The translations under genes and the position numbers were made by a program. DNA of 10,269 bases. Source: an uncultured bacterium (lineage in GTDB: Bacteria; Patescibacteriota; CALEFQ01). The DNA lies in the NCBI GenBank assembly GCA_937877125.1, contig CALEFQ010000023.1, positions 1 through 10,269 of the forward strand, in the 5' to 3' direction. Under the pieces are notes generated by a model. The model worked only from the letters and a program-made list of their open reading frames with translations, was not told the origin of the DNA and did no database searches. Shown here piece by piece: positions 1-6,624 of the stretch (its first letter is position 1; every line of letters begins with the position of its first letter).

Positions 1-2
1 CC

Positions 3-1868
3 ATCGGTACTTTTCACTCTGTCTGTGCCCGGATTTTGCGACAAGAAATTGAAGGCCTTGGTTTCCGGCGCCAGTTCGTGATTTATGACGATTCGGACAC
101 CTTGTCCGCGATCAAAAAATGCTTGCTGAACCTCGAAATCGATCCCAAAGAATTCAATCCCCGGGCGATCCGAGAGCTGATTTCTTCCGCCAAAAACGAT
201 TTGATCTCGCCCGCGCAGTATGAAGCCGGAGCCGCCGGACTGATCCAGGAGACGGCCGCACGCGTCTATTTCCGTTACCAAAAATTTCTGAAAGATAATA
301 ACGCGCTGGATTTTGACGATTTATTGGCCAAAACCGTGGAATTATTTCAAAAATTCCCAGAATTGCTTGAAAAATACCGCCACCATTGGCGGTATGTGAT
401 GGTGGACGAGTACCAGGACACGAATAAGGCGCAGTATGTTTTCGTCAATCTCCTGGCGCAACAGCACCAGAACCTGTGCGTGGTGGGCGATGACTGGCAA
501 TCAATTTATAGCTGGCGGGGCGCCGACATCCGCAATATCCTGGAATTTGAAAAGGACTATCCGACCGCCAAGGTGGTGCTGTTGGAGCAAAACTATCGCT
601 CGACCAAAAATATTTTGAGCGCCGCCCAGGAAGTGATCGCGGCCAACGTCAATAAAAAGGACAAGGCGCTCTGGACTGAGAACGGAGCGGGCGAAAAAGT
701 CCGGCTCTACGAAGCGTCGGACGAGCGCGATGAAGCGCGATATATAATTGACCGGGTCAGGGAGTATCAGCGACAGGGGCACCCGAACCGTTCGATCGCG
801 GTACTATATCGTACTAATGCTCAGTCGCGGGCTTTGGAAGAAGCTTTGCTCCGTTCGGCAATTCCGTACAATATAATCGGATCGCTGAAATTTTACGAAC
901 GAAAAGAGATCAAAGATGTTTTGGCTTATCTGCGTTTGGTAGCCAGCGGGTCGGATTTTATTTCGCTGGCCCGGATCATCAACGAACCCAGCCGCGGGGT
1001 CGGTGAAAAGACGCTGGCGCATCTGGACCGGCTGGCCGGGCAGATCGGCCTGATGCCGGCGCTAAAGAAAATGGCCGGTAGCGGCGCCGTCGCCGACGCG
1101 ACGGGCGCCTTGCCTTGGCGCTTGCCGCCGCGCGCCAAATCCGGGCTGACCGATCTCCTTAGTTTATTAAGCCAGGCGCGGCGCTATCTGGCGGACCACA
1201 CGGTCAGCGAATTGATTGACTTGGTAGCGGTATCCTCCGGTTATAAAAAAATGATTTTGGACGGCACCGAGGAAGGCGAGGCGCGCTGGGAAAACATTCA
1301 GGAGCTGAAGACCGTGGCCGGCAAATATGACGCGACGCGCGGGGCCGAGTCGCTCGAGAAATTTTTAGAAGAAGTGGCGCTGGTCCAGGATTTGGACCGC
1401 CTGGATGAATCGGCCGACGCCATCACCCTGATGACCGTCCATTCCGCCAAGGGGCTGGAATTTCCGATGGTTTTTATCGCCGGGATGGAGGAGGGCTTGT
1501 TTCCGCACGCGCGCAGTTACCTGGATCCGGCGGCCTTGGAGGAAGAGCGGCGCTTATGCTATGTCGGCATGACTCGGGCCAAGCAGCGGCTGTTTTTGAC
1601 TTACGCTGTGTCGCGTCGACTTTACGGCGCGGTCCAATTTAATTTGCCTTCGCAGTTTTTGGAAATCACTAACTTGGAAAAAGAAAATTCGTTGGCGCCA
1701 TCCGGTGCTACTACGCCCGCTTGGCACGGCGCGGAAGAGAAGTTTTTGGCGGCGGAAGGGGAAAACGAGGCGCGCCCCCGAAACAAAAGGCCGGTCAAGC
1801 TCGGTGGAATTTTGGACCAGATTATCGAAGAAAAGGGAGGAATGAAGTATGAAGAAACAGATGATTGA
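3..1868 (+). CDS. UvrD/PcrA-type superfamily 1 DNA helicase, 5'-truncated by the window edge
   Basis: ATP-dependent 3'-5' DNA helicase of the UvrD/Rep/PcrA family, expected to act in nucleotide excision repair, mismatch repair and clearing of replication obstacles. The frame is open from base 3 (no start codon; it begins inside motif Ia, read as IGTFHSVCARIL), so Walker A and roughly the first 80-100 residues lie outside the window; the TTG at 36 is not the start. Visible motifs: motif II VDEYQDTN (about 402-425), motif III GDDWQSIYSWRGAD (about 486-527), motif IV QNYRST (about 588-605), the IVa-like FYERKEIKDVLAYLRL (about 888-938), motif V TVHSAKGLEF (about 1434-1463) and motif VI with CYVGMTRAKQ (about 1557-1588). 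The C-terminal end (KLGGILDQIIEEKGG) is a short basic/acidic tail like that of PcrA. It ends in TGA. Family assignment is firm; pcrA versus uvrD versus rep cannot be settled on motifs alone. Confidence 0.95.
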   Translation: MGTFHSVCARILRQEIEGLGFRRQFVIYDDSDTLSAIKKCLLNLEIDPKEFNPRAIRELISSAKNDLISPAQYEAGAAGLIQETAARVYFRYQKFLKDNNALDFDDLLAKTVELFQKFPELLEKYRHHWRYVMVDEYQDTNKAQYVFVNLLAQQHQNLCVVGDDWQSIYSWRGADIRNILEFEKDYPTAKVVLLEQNYRSTKNILSAAQEVIAANVNKKDKALWTENGAGEKVRLYEASDERDEARYIIDRVREYQRQGHPNRSIAVLYRTNAQSRALEEALLRSAIPYNIIGSLKFYERKEIKDVLAYLRLVASGSDFISLARIINEPSRGVGEKTLAHLDRLAGQIGLMPALKKMAGSGAVADATGALPWRLPPRAKSGLTDLLSLLSQARRYLADHTVSELIDLVAVSSGYKKMILDGTEEGEARWENIQELKTVAGKYDATRGAESLEKFLEEVALVQDLDRLDESADAITLMTVHSAKGLEFPMVFIAGMEEGLFPHARSYLDPAALEEERRLCYVGMTRAKQRLFLTYAVSRRLYGAVQFNLPSQFLEITNLEKENSLAPSGATTPAWHGAEEKFLAAEGENEARPRNKRPVKLGGILDQIIEEKGGMKYEETDD

Positions 1869-1875
1869 AAAAACC

Positions 1876-1994
1876 AAAATTTAAAGACGTAAAATTAAAA
1901 AGAAATTCAAAATCTAAAGCTTAAAACCGGCGCTCATCACCGGTTTTAAAATTTAAGCTTTGAACTTCTTTTGAATTTTACGTCTTTAAATTTT
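1876..1994. repeat. Long imperfect AT-rich palindrome between convergent genes
   Basis: The 132-bp spacer between the helicase stop and the UbiA stop is almost entirely one inverted repeat. The outer arms, 1876-1896 and 1974-1994, are perfect 21-bp reverse complements centred on GACGT/ACGTC. The inner arms, 1921-1930 and 1940-1949, are perfect 10-bp complements around a 9-base loop. The sequence between them pairs imperfectly. Both arms are very AT-rich except for the CCGG core. The likely roles are transcription termination from both sides and protection of the 3' ends of the transcripts; a mobile palindromic repeat is another possibility. Confidence 0.85.
1921..1949. terminator. Probable bidirectional intrinsic terminator core
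   Basis: A 10-bp stem (TTAAAACCGG paired with CCGGTTTTAA) closes a 9-base loop. The A-tract on the left and T-tract on the right make it read as a hairpin plus U-run on both strands, and it sits between two convergent genes. The GC core is only 4 bp and the U-tract is short, so termination may depend on the larger surrounding palindrome. Confidence 0.5.
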
Positions 1995-2000
1995 AGATTT

Positions 2001-3599
2001 TTAGAAAGCAATCAGGTATACCAGGAATACGTAGATGAAAATTGTCCCGAAGACCCAGAGCTCGCGGCTCCGCTTGTCCAGGATGATAAAAATTTCGGCG
2101 GCGCCGAAGCCGAGGGAAATCCAAAAAAGATCGGGGCGGCGCAGGATCAGCGGAAAAAGCATAATCGCGGCGAAAGCCATCAAGGCAATGACTAACTTGC
2201 CTTTTTTTTCGCCCCAAACTGTCAGGGCGGTGTAGGCGCCGCCGACTTTGTCGCCGGCGAAGTCTTTTAAATCTTTAACGCTGGCCAACAGGGTCGTGGC
2301 CACGAAAACCAGGAGGCTGACGGCGGGCGGCAGATTGACCAGGGAGTTGTTGGCGTTGAACATCAGGTAGCCGGCGGTAAACATCAGCGCGCCGGTGGCG
2401 CCCATGGCCAAGTTGGAGACAAAGAGCCATTTCTTGAGCCGCAGCGGCGGGGTGGAATAGAGGTAGCCGATGGCCAAGATAACCAGGAAAACAAAGAAGG
2501 TCTTGTAGCCCAAAACGAAGGAGCTGAAAAAGGTAATCAGTCCGGCGACAATAGCTAAATTTCTCATTTCCGCGACGGAAATAATTCCGCGCGGGATGGG
2601 GCGCTGGGGATTGGTGACGCGGTCGATGTCGGCGTCGGCAATGTCGTTCAGAAAGACCCCAAAGAGCCAGGAAAACAAAATGGCGCTACCGGCGGCGATT
2701 AGGGAAAGAATAAATTGGGGCGAAAAAATATCCGTGTTTTCCAGGCGGCTAAAGGCGAAAAAGGCGCCGGCGCCGAACAAGAAGATCTGGGTCAGCCAGC
2801 GGGTGGGGCGAATGGCGGTCAGAAGCGAACGAAATTTTTTCGGGGAAATCAGGCGATAGAAAATAAAAGATTGGATCAGCAGGAGCGGGATGAAAATCAG
2901 CGCGATCAAGAAACTGGAATAAACATTGGCGTCGGCGTAGGCGACTAGGAGAGAGTCCCGTGAATTCACTAGCCAGTCCAGAATTTCCAGGGTAGAAACT
3001 TCCCATACCCCTTTCTGCAGGGACAAAATAGCCATGGCCACCAGCGACACGATCGCGGTCAGCACGAAAACGACGGCGTAAAAAATCACGCCGGATAAAA
3101 TGGCTTTCCAGATTTTCCTGGTCTTAAGGGCTACGAAAAAAACCATGGCGCCGATGAGCAGGATTAATTGGATTCGCGCCCCCCAGGTCAGGCTTAATTG
3201 GGAGGTGTCGATAAGAAAAGTAAAAAATTTTTCACCGACGTTGCTGGTATCAACCAGCAGGGCCGGGACGAACCATTTTTTATCAGAGAATAAATCAATC
3301 AGCGGCGGAATGAAAATGACCAGGAACCCGAGCAGGGAAAACGGTGCCAGTTTCTGAAGCGGCAGGCGGGTAAAGAGAAACAGCAAAATCATAAAGGCCA
3401 GAATGGCGTTGAGGTAAAATAATGGCGAGACTAGCAGGAGCGCGGTATAATTGGGAATATCAAAAATCGGGCTGGAAAAACCTTCCAAAAAAATCCGGAT
3501 GATTACCAGGGCGGTGATGGTTGCCAGGAAACGGGGGAAAGTCAGGGGCACGGATTCGATTTTGGTGATGATTTTTTCGAGAATTGGTATCATTTTCAT
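2001..3599 (-). CDS. UbiA-family prenyltransferase with an extra N-terminal membrane domain
   Basis: Integral membrane enzyme of the UbiA superfamily, which transfers a polyprenyl group from a diphosphate to an acceptor (quinone ring, heme, glycerol phosphate or sugar). The 532-residue protein has a C-terminal UbiA domain from about residue 265: first Asp motif N318-D319-x2-D322-x3-D326 followed by RPIPRG (333-338), YSTPPLRLKK (381-390), and second Asp motif D443-x2-D446-x3-D450. Both motifs needed for Mg-diphosphate binding are intact. Canonical members are about 280-300 residues; here about 260 residues come first, with several hydrophobic helices (about 25-40, 52-77, 86-101, 142-157, 168-194, 228-247). 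The start chosen is the ATG at 3597-3599; a second ATG two codons later is equally possible, and neither has a Shine-Dalgarno sequence. It converges on the helicase and diverges from ksgA. Substrate unknown; the RLK-type signature resembles quinone and archaeal-lipid prenyltransferases, but that is only a hint. Confidence 0.9.
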   Translation of the reverse strand: MKMIPILEKIITKIESVPLTFPRFLATITALVIIRIFLEGFSSPIFDIPNYTALLLVSPLFYLNAILAFMILLFLFTRLPLQKLAPFSLLGFLVIFIPPLIDLFSDKKWFVPALLVDTSNVGEKFFTFLIDTSQLSLTWGARIQLILLIGAMVFFVALKTRKIWKAILSGVIFYAVVFVLTAIVSLVAMAILSLQKGVWEVSTLEILDWLVNSRDSLLVAYADANVYSSFLIALIFIPLLLIQSFIFYRLISPKKFRSLLTAIRPTRWLTQIFLFGAGAFFAFSRLENTDIFSPQFILSLIAAGSAILFSWLFGVFLNDIADADIDRVTNPQRPIPRGIISVAEMRNLAIVAGLITFFSSFVLGYKTFFVFLVILAIGYLYSTPPLRLKKWLFVSNLAMGATGALMFTAGYLMFNANNSLVNLPPAVSLLVFVATTLLASVKDLKDFAGDKVGGAYTALTVWGEKKGKLVIALMAFAAIMLFPLILRRPDLFWISLGFGAAEIFIILDKRSRELWVFGTIFIYVFLVYLIAF

Positions 3600-3617
3600 T
3601 CGCTAGGCTGATTTCCA

Positions 3618-3626
3618 ATTTTAGCA
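3618..3626 (-). promoter_or_regulatory. Possible extended -10 promoter for the UbiA gene
   Basis: On the minus strand the 39-bp divergent spacer reads TGCTAAAAT, matching an extended -10 element (TGnTATAAT) with one mismatch. It would start transcription about 12 bases before the ATG at 3599. No convincing -35 box lies 17 bp upstream, where the sequence is already inside ksgA. Tentative. Confidence 0.3.
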
Positions 3627-3638
3627 TGCTTTAAAAAG

Positions 3639-4487
3639 ATGTCGAAGCAATTACGTGAACAAACACGACAAAAACTAGCGCAAAGCGATTTACGGCGACT
3701 GGCTTCGCTGGGGCAGAATTTCCTGGTCGATCAGAAGATTATTGACTCGGTTTGTCAAGTTGTGACGGAAACTAAGCCTGCCCAAATCCTGGAAATTGGC
3801 CCGGGGCTAGGCGCGGTAACTTTTCCGCTAACCCAAGCGGTAAAGGAGATAGTGGCGGTGGAGCTCGACCGCGGCTTGGCGGATCGCCTGGCTCGAATCG
3901 CGCCAACCAATGTCCGGTTAGTGAACGGAGATATTTTAAAGCAAAATTTGGCTAATTTTGGCTTAAATAAAGGGAAATATGTCGCCTTCGGCAGCCTTCC
4001 TTTTAATGTGGGAACGGCGATAATCCGGTTTCTGTTGGAAAGCCCGGTTCGGCCCCGTCTTATTTATGCCATTTTACAGCAGGAAGTCATAGATCGAATT
4101 TTGGCTAAGGATCAAGGAGAATCGGTCTTGTCGCTGGCGGTTAAATTTTACGGGCAGGCTGAATTCCGCCTGGCGATACCGGCGTCGGCGTATGAGCCGG
4201 TTCCTCAGGTAAAAACCGGCTTAGTTAGCCTAGATTGCGCGGCCGGATTGCGTTTTCCTGAGCTAGAAAAGCCATATTTTCGCTTGGTTAAGGCTGGTTT
4301 TGCCTCAAGACGCAAATTCCTAGCGTCTAATTTAACGGCCAAGCTTGGTGTTGAGAGGAAAATTGTCCAAAATGCCTTTATTAGAGCTAAAATTAAGCTA
4401 ACCGCGCGAGCGGAAGAGCTTTCCTTCCTCAATTGGATTGACTTAGCGCGTTTTTTTTACGAGAGGAATTTGCCGGACGATATGTAG
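3639..4487 (+). CDS. rsmA: 16S rRNA dimethyladenosine transferase (RsmA/KsgA)
   Basis: SAM-dependent enzyme that dimethylates the two adjacent adenosines in the 3' terminal helix of 16S rRNA (A1518/A1519 in E. coli), late in 30S assembly. Its 282 residues match the usual family length. Motifs seen: LGQNFL (24-29), SAM-binding EIGPGLGAVT (52-61), acidic VELD (74-77), NGD (96-98), QQEVIDRI (147-154) and PASAYEPVPQVKTGLVSL (181-198), the KsgA-specific loop, then ASRRKFLASNL (222-232). The oddity is motif IV, normally NLPY/F, which reads G118-S-L-P-F122: the target-adenine-binding Asn is Ser119 (codon 3993-3995). The start is ATG 3639; it is preceded by an A-run but no clear Shine-Dalgarno sequence. 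It is followed after 91 bp by a new promoter, so it is probably not in the downstream operon. The family call is firm; full activity with Ser119 is uncertain. Confidence 0.94.
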   Translation: MSKQLREQTRQKLAQSDLRRLASLGQNFLVDQKIIDSVCQVVTETKPAQILEIGPGLGAVTFPLTQAVKEIVAVELDRGLADRLARIAPTNVRLVNGDILKQNLANFGLNKGKYVAFGSLPFNVGTAIIRFLLESPVRPRLIYAILQQEVIDRILAKDQGESVLSLAVKFYGQAEFRLAIPASAYEPVPQVKTGLVSLDCAAGLRFPELEKPYFRLVKAGFASRRKFLASNLTAKLGVERKIVQNAFIRAKIKLTARAEELSFLNWIDLARFFYERNLPDDM

Positions 4488-4522
4488 TGTTGAAACAGGT
4501 GAAAATTAGCAGTTACCCACAG

Positions 4523-4551
4523 TTGTCCCCTGGGCGTAAATACTTTATAAT
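4523..4551 (+). promoter_or_regulatory. Sigma70-type promoter for the secretion-like gene block
   Basis: TTGTCC (4523-4528; 4 of 6 matches to TTGACA) is followed by a 17-bp spacer and a perfect TATAAT (4546-4551). Transcription would begin near 4558, giving a leader of only about 20 nt before the ATG at 4579, with no Shine-Dalgarno sequence in it. It is the best promoter visible in the window and sits exactly at the head of the co-directional genes. No terminator for ksgA is visible between 4488 and 4522, so some read-through is possible. Confidence 0.7.
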
Positions 4552-4578
4552 AAGGACGATTCTTACCGAAATAAAACC

Positions 4579-5703
4579 ATGGTGAAGAAAGTTTGCCTAA
4601 GGCATTCTTCGCGAACAAATCATCACCTAGCTAGTTTAAACTTGGCTAGATGTTTGCAGTGGCGGGACAAGCACCCCCGTCTTTTTAATTGGTGTTTGGC
4701 TCTTTTCGTGTTGGCCTTGGTTGGATTGACTTTGGTTTGGCAGCAACCTTCGATTGCCAAAAAACTGGCCAGTACCGGCCTCGACGATTATTTCAAGGAA
4801 GATGTCTTGTCGTCGCAAAAAGATGATCGTGATCGGGACGGTTTGGCGGATGCGGTAGAGGCGGAATTAAAAACAGATCCCGATAAGCCGGATTCCGACG
4901 GTGACGGCTTGTTAGACGGCGAGGAAGTAAATACCTATAAAACAAATCCGCTGGCGATTGATACTGACGGCGACAAATATTCCGATGCCACCGAGGTGCT
5001 GACCGGACACGACCCGAATCGGGCTTCCAGCTCCTCGGAAATCGCGGGCAAGAAAACTGAAACCGGCTCGGCCAGCGCCGCCGAGAGCCTGGATGGCCTA
5101 AGCCAGTTGTTAAACGGCGAGGCCGGCTCCACCGAGATGTCACTGTCGGATTTAAATATCTCAAATTTATCTGATGTGGCCAGCGCCTTCGGGACCGGCA
5201 ACGCCGCCAAAATTGAGGTGACTGATTCCGACCTGAAAATTTTTGAAGTGCCTGACAATGAAGCCAAAGCCAAAGTCGAAACCTATATCAACGAGATCGG
5301 GGAGCTGATGATGAACGTATTTCGCGAAGAATTCAATGATCCGGAAGGATCCAAATCCCTGTTGCAGAATGTGATTGCGGGGGGAGAGTTTGACAAGCTG
5401 GATCAGTCAATCAGAAAGGCCGGCACCTTCAGCGACGGGATCGTCAAAATCGCCGTCCCGGCTCCCGCCAAGGAATTTCACAAATTGCTTTTGAAAGTTT
5501 TCTTGGAGAGCCAGGCCCTGGGTGAAAATCTCCAGCAGGTCTATGGCGAAAACCTAACTAGTCTGCTGGTGCTGGATCAGTATACGCAGTTAGAGAACGA
5601 TTTATCGGAATTTGTCCAGGCTTTCAATCAGCTTTCTTCCCGATTTGAATTAGGCTACTACTGGGAAGAGCTGGATGTCTCGTCTGATACCGTATCTGAT
5701 TAA
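4579..5703 (+). CDS. Membrane-anchored protein with three thrombospondin type 3 (Ca-binding) repeats
   Basis: 374 residues. A basic N-terminus (about 1-35, rich in Lys, Arg and His) precedes one hydrophobic helix (about 36-54) with no signal-peptidase site visible, giving a type II topology with most of the protein outside the membrane. Residues 83-139 hold three TSP3/EF-hand-like loops: D83-D85-D87-G-L-x-D91-x2-E94, D105-D107-D109-G-L-x-D113-x2-E116 and D128-D130-D132-K-Y-x-D136-x2-E139, spaced 22-23 residues. Such DxDxDG repeats bind Ca2+ and make rigid extracellular spacers. A Ser/Gly/Ala-rich linker (about 148-210) leads to a largely helical domain (about 225-365) that I do not recognise. 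First gene behind the 4523 promoter; 8 bp separate its stop from the next ATG. An alternative start is GTG 4582. By context it is probably an envelope component or adhesin of the secretion-like locus; this is inference. Confidence 0.82.
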   Translation: MVKKVCLRHSSRTNHHLASLNLARCLQWRDKHPRLFNWCLALFVLALVGLTLVWQQPSIAKKLASTGLDDYFKEDVLSSQKDDRDRDGLADAVEAELKTDPDKPDSDGDGLLDGEEVNTYKTNPLAIDTDGDKYSDATEVLTGHDPNRASSSSEIAGKKTETGSASAAESLDGLSQLLNGEAGSTEMSLSDLNISNLSDVASAFGTGNAAKIEVTDSDLKIFEVPDNEAKAKVETYINEIGELMMNVFREEFNDPEGSKSLLQNVIAGGEFDKLDQSIRKAGTFSDGIVKIAVPAPAKEFHKLLLKVFLESQALGENLQQVYGENLTSLLVLDQYTQLENDLSEFVQAFNQLSSRFELGYYWEELDVSSDTVSD

Positions 5704-5711
5704 TATCCCTC

Positions 5712-6569
5712 ATGCTAAAGCTAATACAAAAAATAACGGTCTGTCTCCTGGCGGTTTTGCTGATTGCCGGGTTGGGTTTTAGCGCCCGACCGGCGGCGGC
5801 CATCTGGTCTAATGTGCCGATCGATATCAGTCGTGACGCCATCCAGGTTTTTGTCCACCAGGAAATTCACGATATTTTGCCGGATATGCTCAAACAATTA
5901 GCCATGCAGCGTTGGCAAAAAGCCGTGATGAAACTGGTGGCCAAAAAAGGCGGGTATATCTGGAATTACGGTGAATACCTTTACGGTTCCGGTAATAGCG
6001 CCGCCTCACAGTATTGGCGTGCCTTTTTACAAAACTGCGCCAATATTGATCCAACCATCAGTCTCCAGATCAAGGCCACGGCGGTGGACCAGACTACCCA
6101 ATACGACTGGTGTCCGGTCCGGATCAATGTCCGCGGAGTAAATATCCAGGAAAACATTGATCTATCCGATAATTTTGGCTGGAGCGATTTCAAAGATGCG
6201 ATTGATAACAATGGTTACAAGCAATATCTGCAACTGGCGAGCAATGTCCAGGAAGCTCGTGATGCGGCGGAAGAAACTGCATTCATGAAGGCAATGTCCA
6301 GCGGGATTAAACCGGCTGAGGAAGAATCGGTTGGAGATTGCTTAAAAAGTGCTGGAAATAATCCTACTGAAATCCAAAAATGCCAAAAAGTAAAAATCCC
6401 GGTGCAATCTTTTTTGGATATGTTGAACGCGGCGACCGGCGGGGTGGCGACGGCGACCGCTAATACCAAATCTCAAGTGGCTTCGGCCATTACTTATATG
6501 TTGCTGAATCAGGTGACGGACTGGGCGCTGGATAAGTTTGGCGGGAAGTACGGCGATTATTTCCAATAG
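5712..6569 (+). CDS. Exported protein of unknown family with four cysteines
   Basis: I do not recognise this 285-residue protein. It starts with a typical signal peptide: K3, K7, a hydrophobic core (about 9-23), then a predicted cut after A28-A-A30, so the mature protein begins near IWSNVP. No lipobox is seen. The mature part has four cysteines (109, 134, 210, 224), possibly forming two disulfides; helical stretches at about 42-78 and 173-200; and a hydrophobic C-terminal segment (about 255-272) that may touch the membrane. The ATG lies 8 bp after the TSP3 gene's stop, so the two are almost certainly co-transcribed; the bases before it (TCCCTC) are not a Shine-Dalgarno sequence. Its place just before a VirB6-like gene recalls where the secreted VirB5/TrbJ proteins are encoded in conjugation loci, but I see no VirB5 motif. 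A role in the envelope part of the machine is only inferred. Confidence 0.78.
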   Translation: MLKLIQKITVCLLAVLLIAGLGFSARPAAAIWSNVPIDISRDAIQVFVHQEIHDILPDMLKQLAMQRWQKAVMKLVAKKGGYIWNYGEYLYGSGNSAASQYWRAFLQNCANIDPTISLQIKATAVDQTTQYDWCPVRINVRGVNIQENIDLSDNFGWSDFKDAIDNNGYKQYLQLASNVQEARDAAEETAFMKAMSSGIKPAEEESVGDCLKSAGNNPTEIQKCQKVKIPVQSFLDMLNAATGGVATATANTKSQVASAITYMLLNQVTDWALDKFGGKYGDYFQ

Positions 6570-6584
6570 TAGTTTCTTCGCATA

Positions 6585-6602
6585 CCCGGCTTTTGGGCCG
6601 GG
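6585..6602 (+). other. Small GC-rich hairpin in the leader of the VirB6-like gene
   Basis: CCCGGC (6585-6590) pairs with GCCGGG (6597-6602) around a 6-base loop. It lies in the 55-bp gap between two genes of the block and is followed by CCTAAAAAAGGG rather than a T-run, so it is not a standard terminator. It ends 22 bases before the ATG at 6625 and could tune translation or stabilise the downstream mRNA. Confidence 0.45.
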
Positions 6603-6624
6603 CCTAAAAAAGGGTGAAACAAAG

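Noticed and set aside
36..38. TTG as start of the helicase gene
   Set aside because: The frame is open upstream to the window edge and encodes conserved helicase motif Ia, so the gene begins outside the window.
486..527. Trp in helicase motif III (GDDWQSIY rather than GDDDQSIY)
   Set aside because: Trp at this place is known among UvrD-like helicases; the Gln and flanking residues are intact, so it is not a sign of lost function.
1866..1868. Possible TGA-as-Gly recoding (code 25)
   Set aside because: TGA ends the helicase at the expected length and ends the 8846 gene just before a palindrome; no in-frame TGA is needed inside any gene.
1971..2859. Plus-strand open frames opposite the UbiA gene
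   Set aside because: Low-complexity charged translations antisense to a gene with intact catalytic motifs; one begins inside the palindrome.
4513..4521. TTACCCACA, one mismatch from a DnaA box
   Set aside because: Single copy, overlapping the region just before a -35 box, with no cluster of boxes or AT-rich unwinding element; chance is enough.
4793..5164. 123-codon open frame on the minus strand
   Set aside because: It lies opposite the TSP3 repeats, whose codon bias (GAC/GAT-rich) leaves antisense frames open; Arg/Pro-rich translation looks like a shadow.
6538..6624. N-terminal extension of the VirB6-like protein from TTG 6538
   Set aside because: It overlaps the previous gene by 32 bp, reads through a hairpin and has no ribosome site; ATG 6625 has a weak site and a plausible N-terminus.
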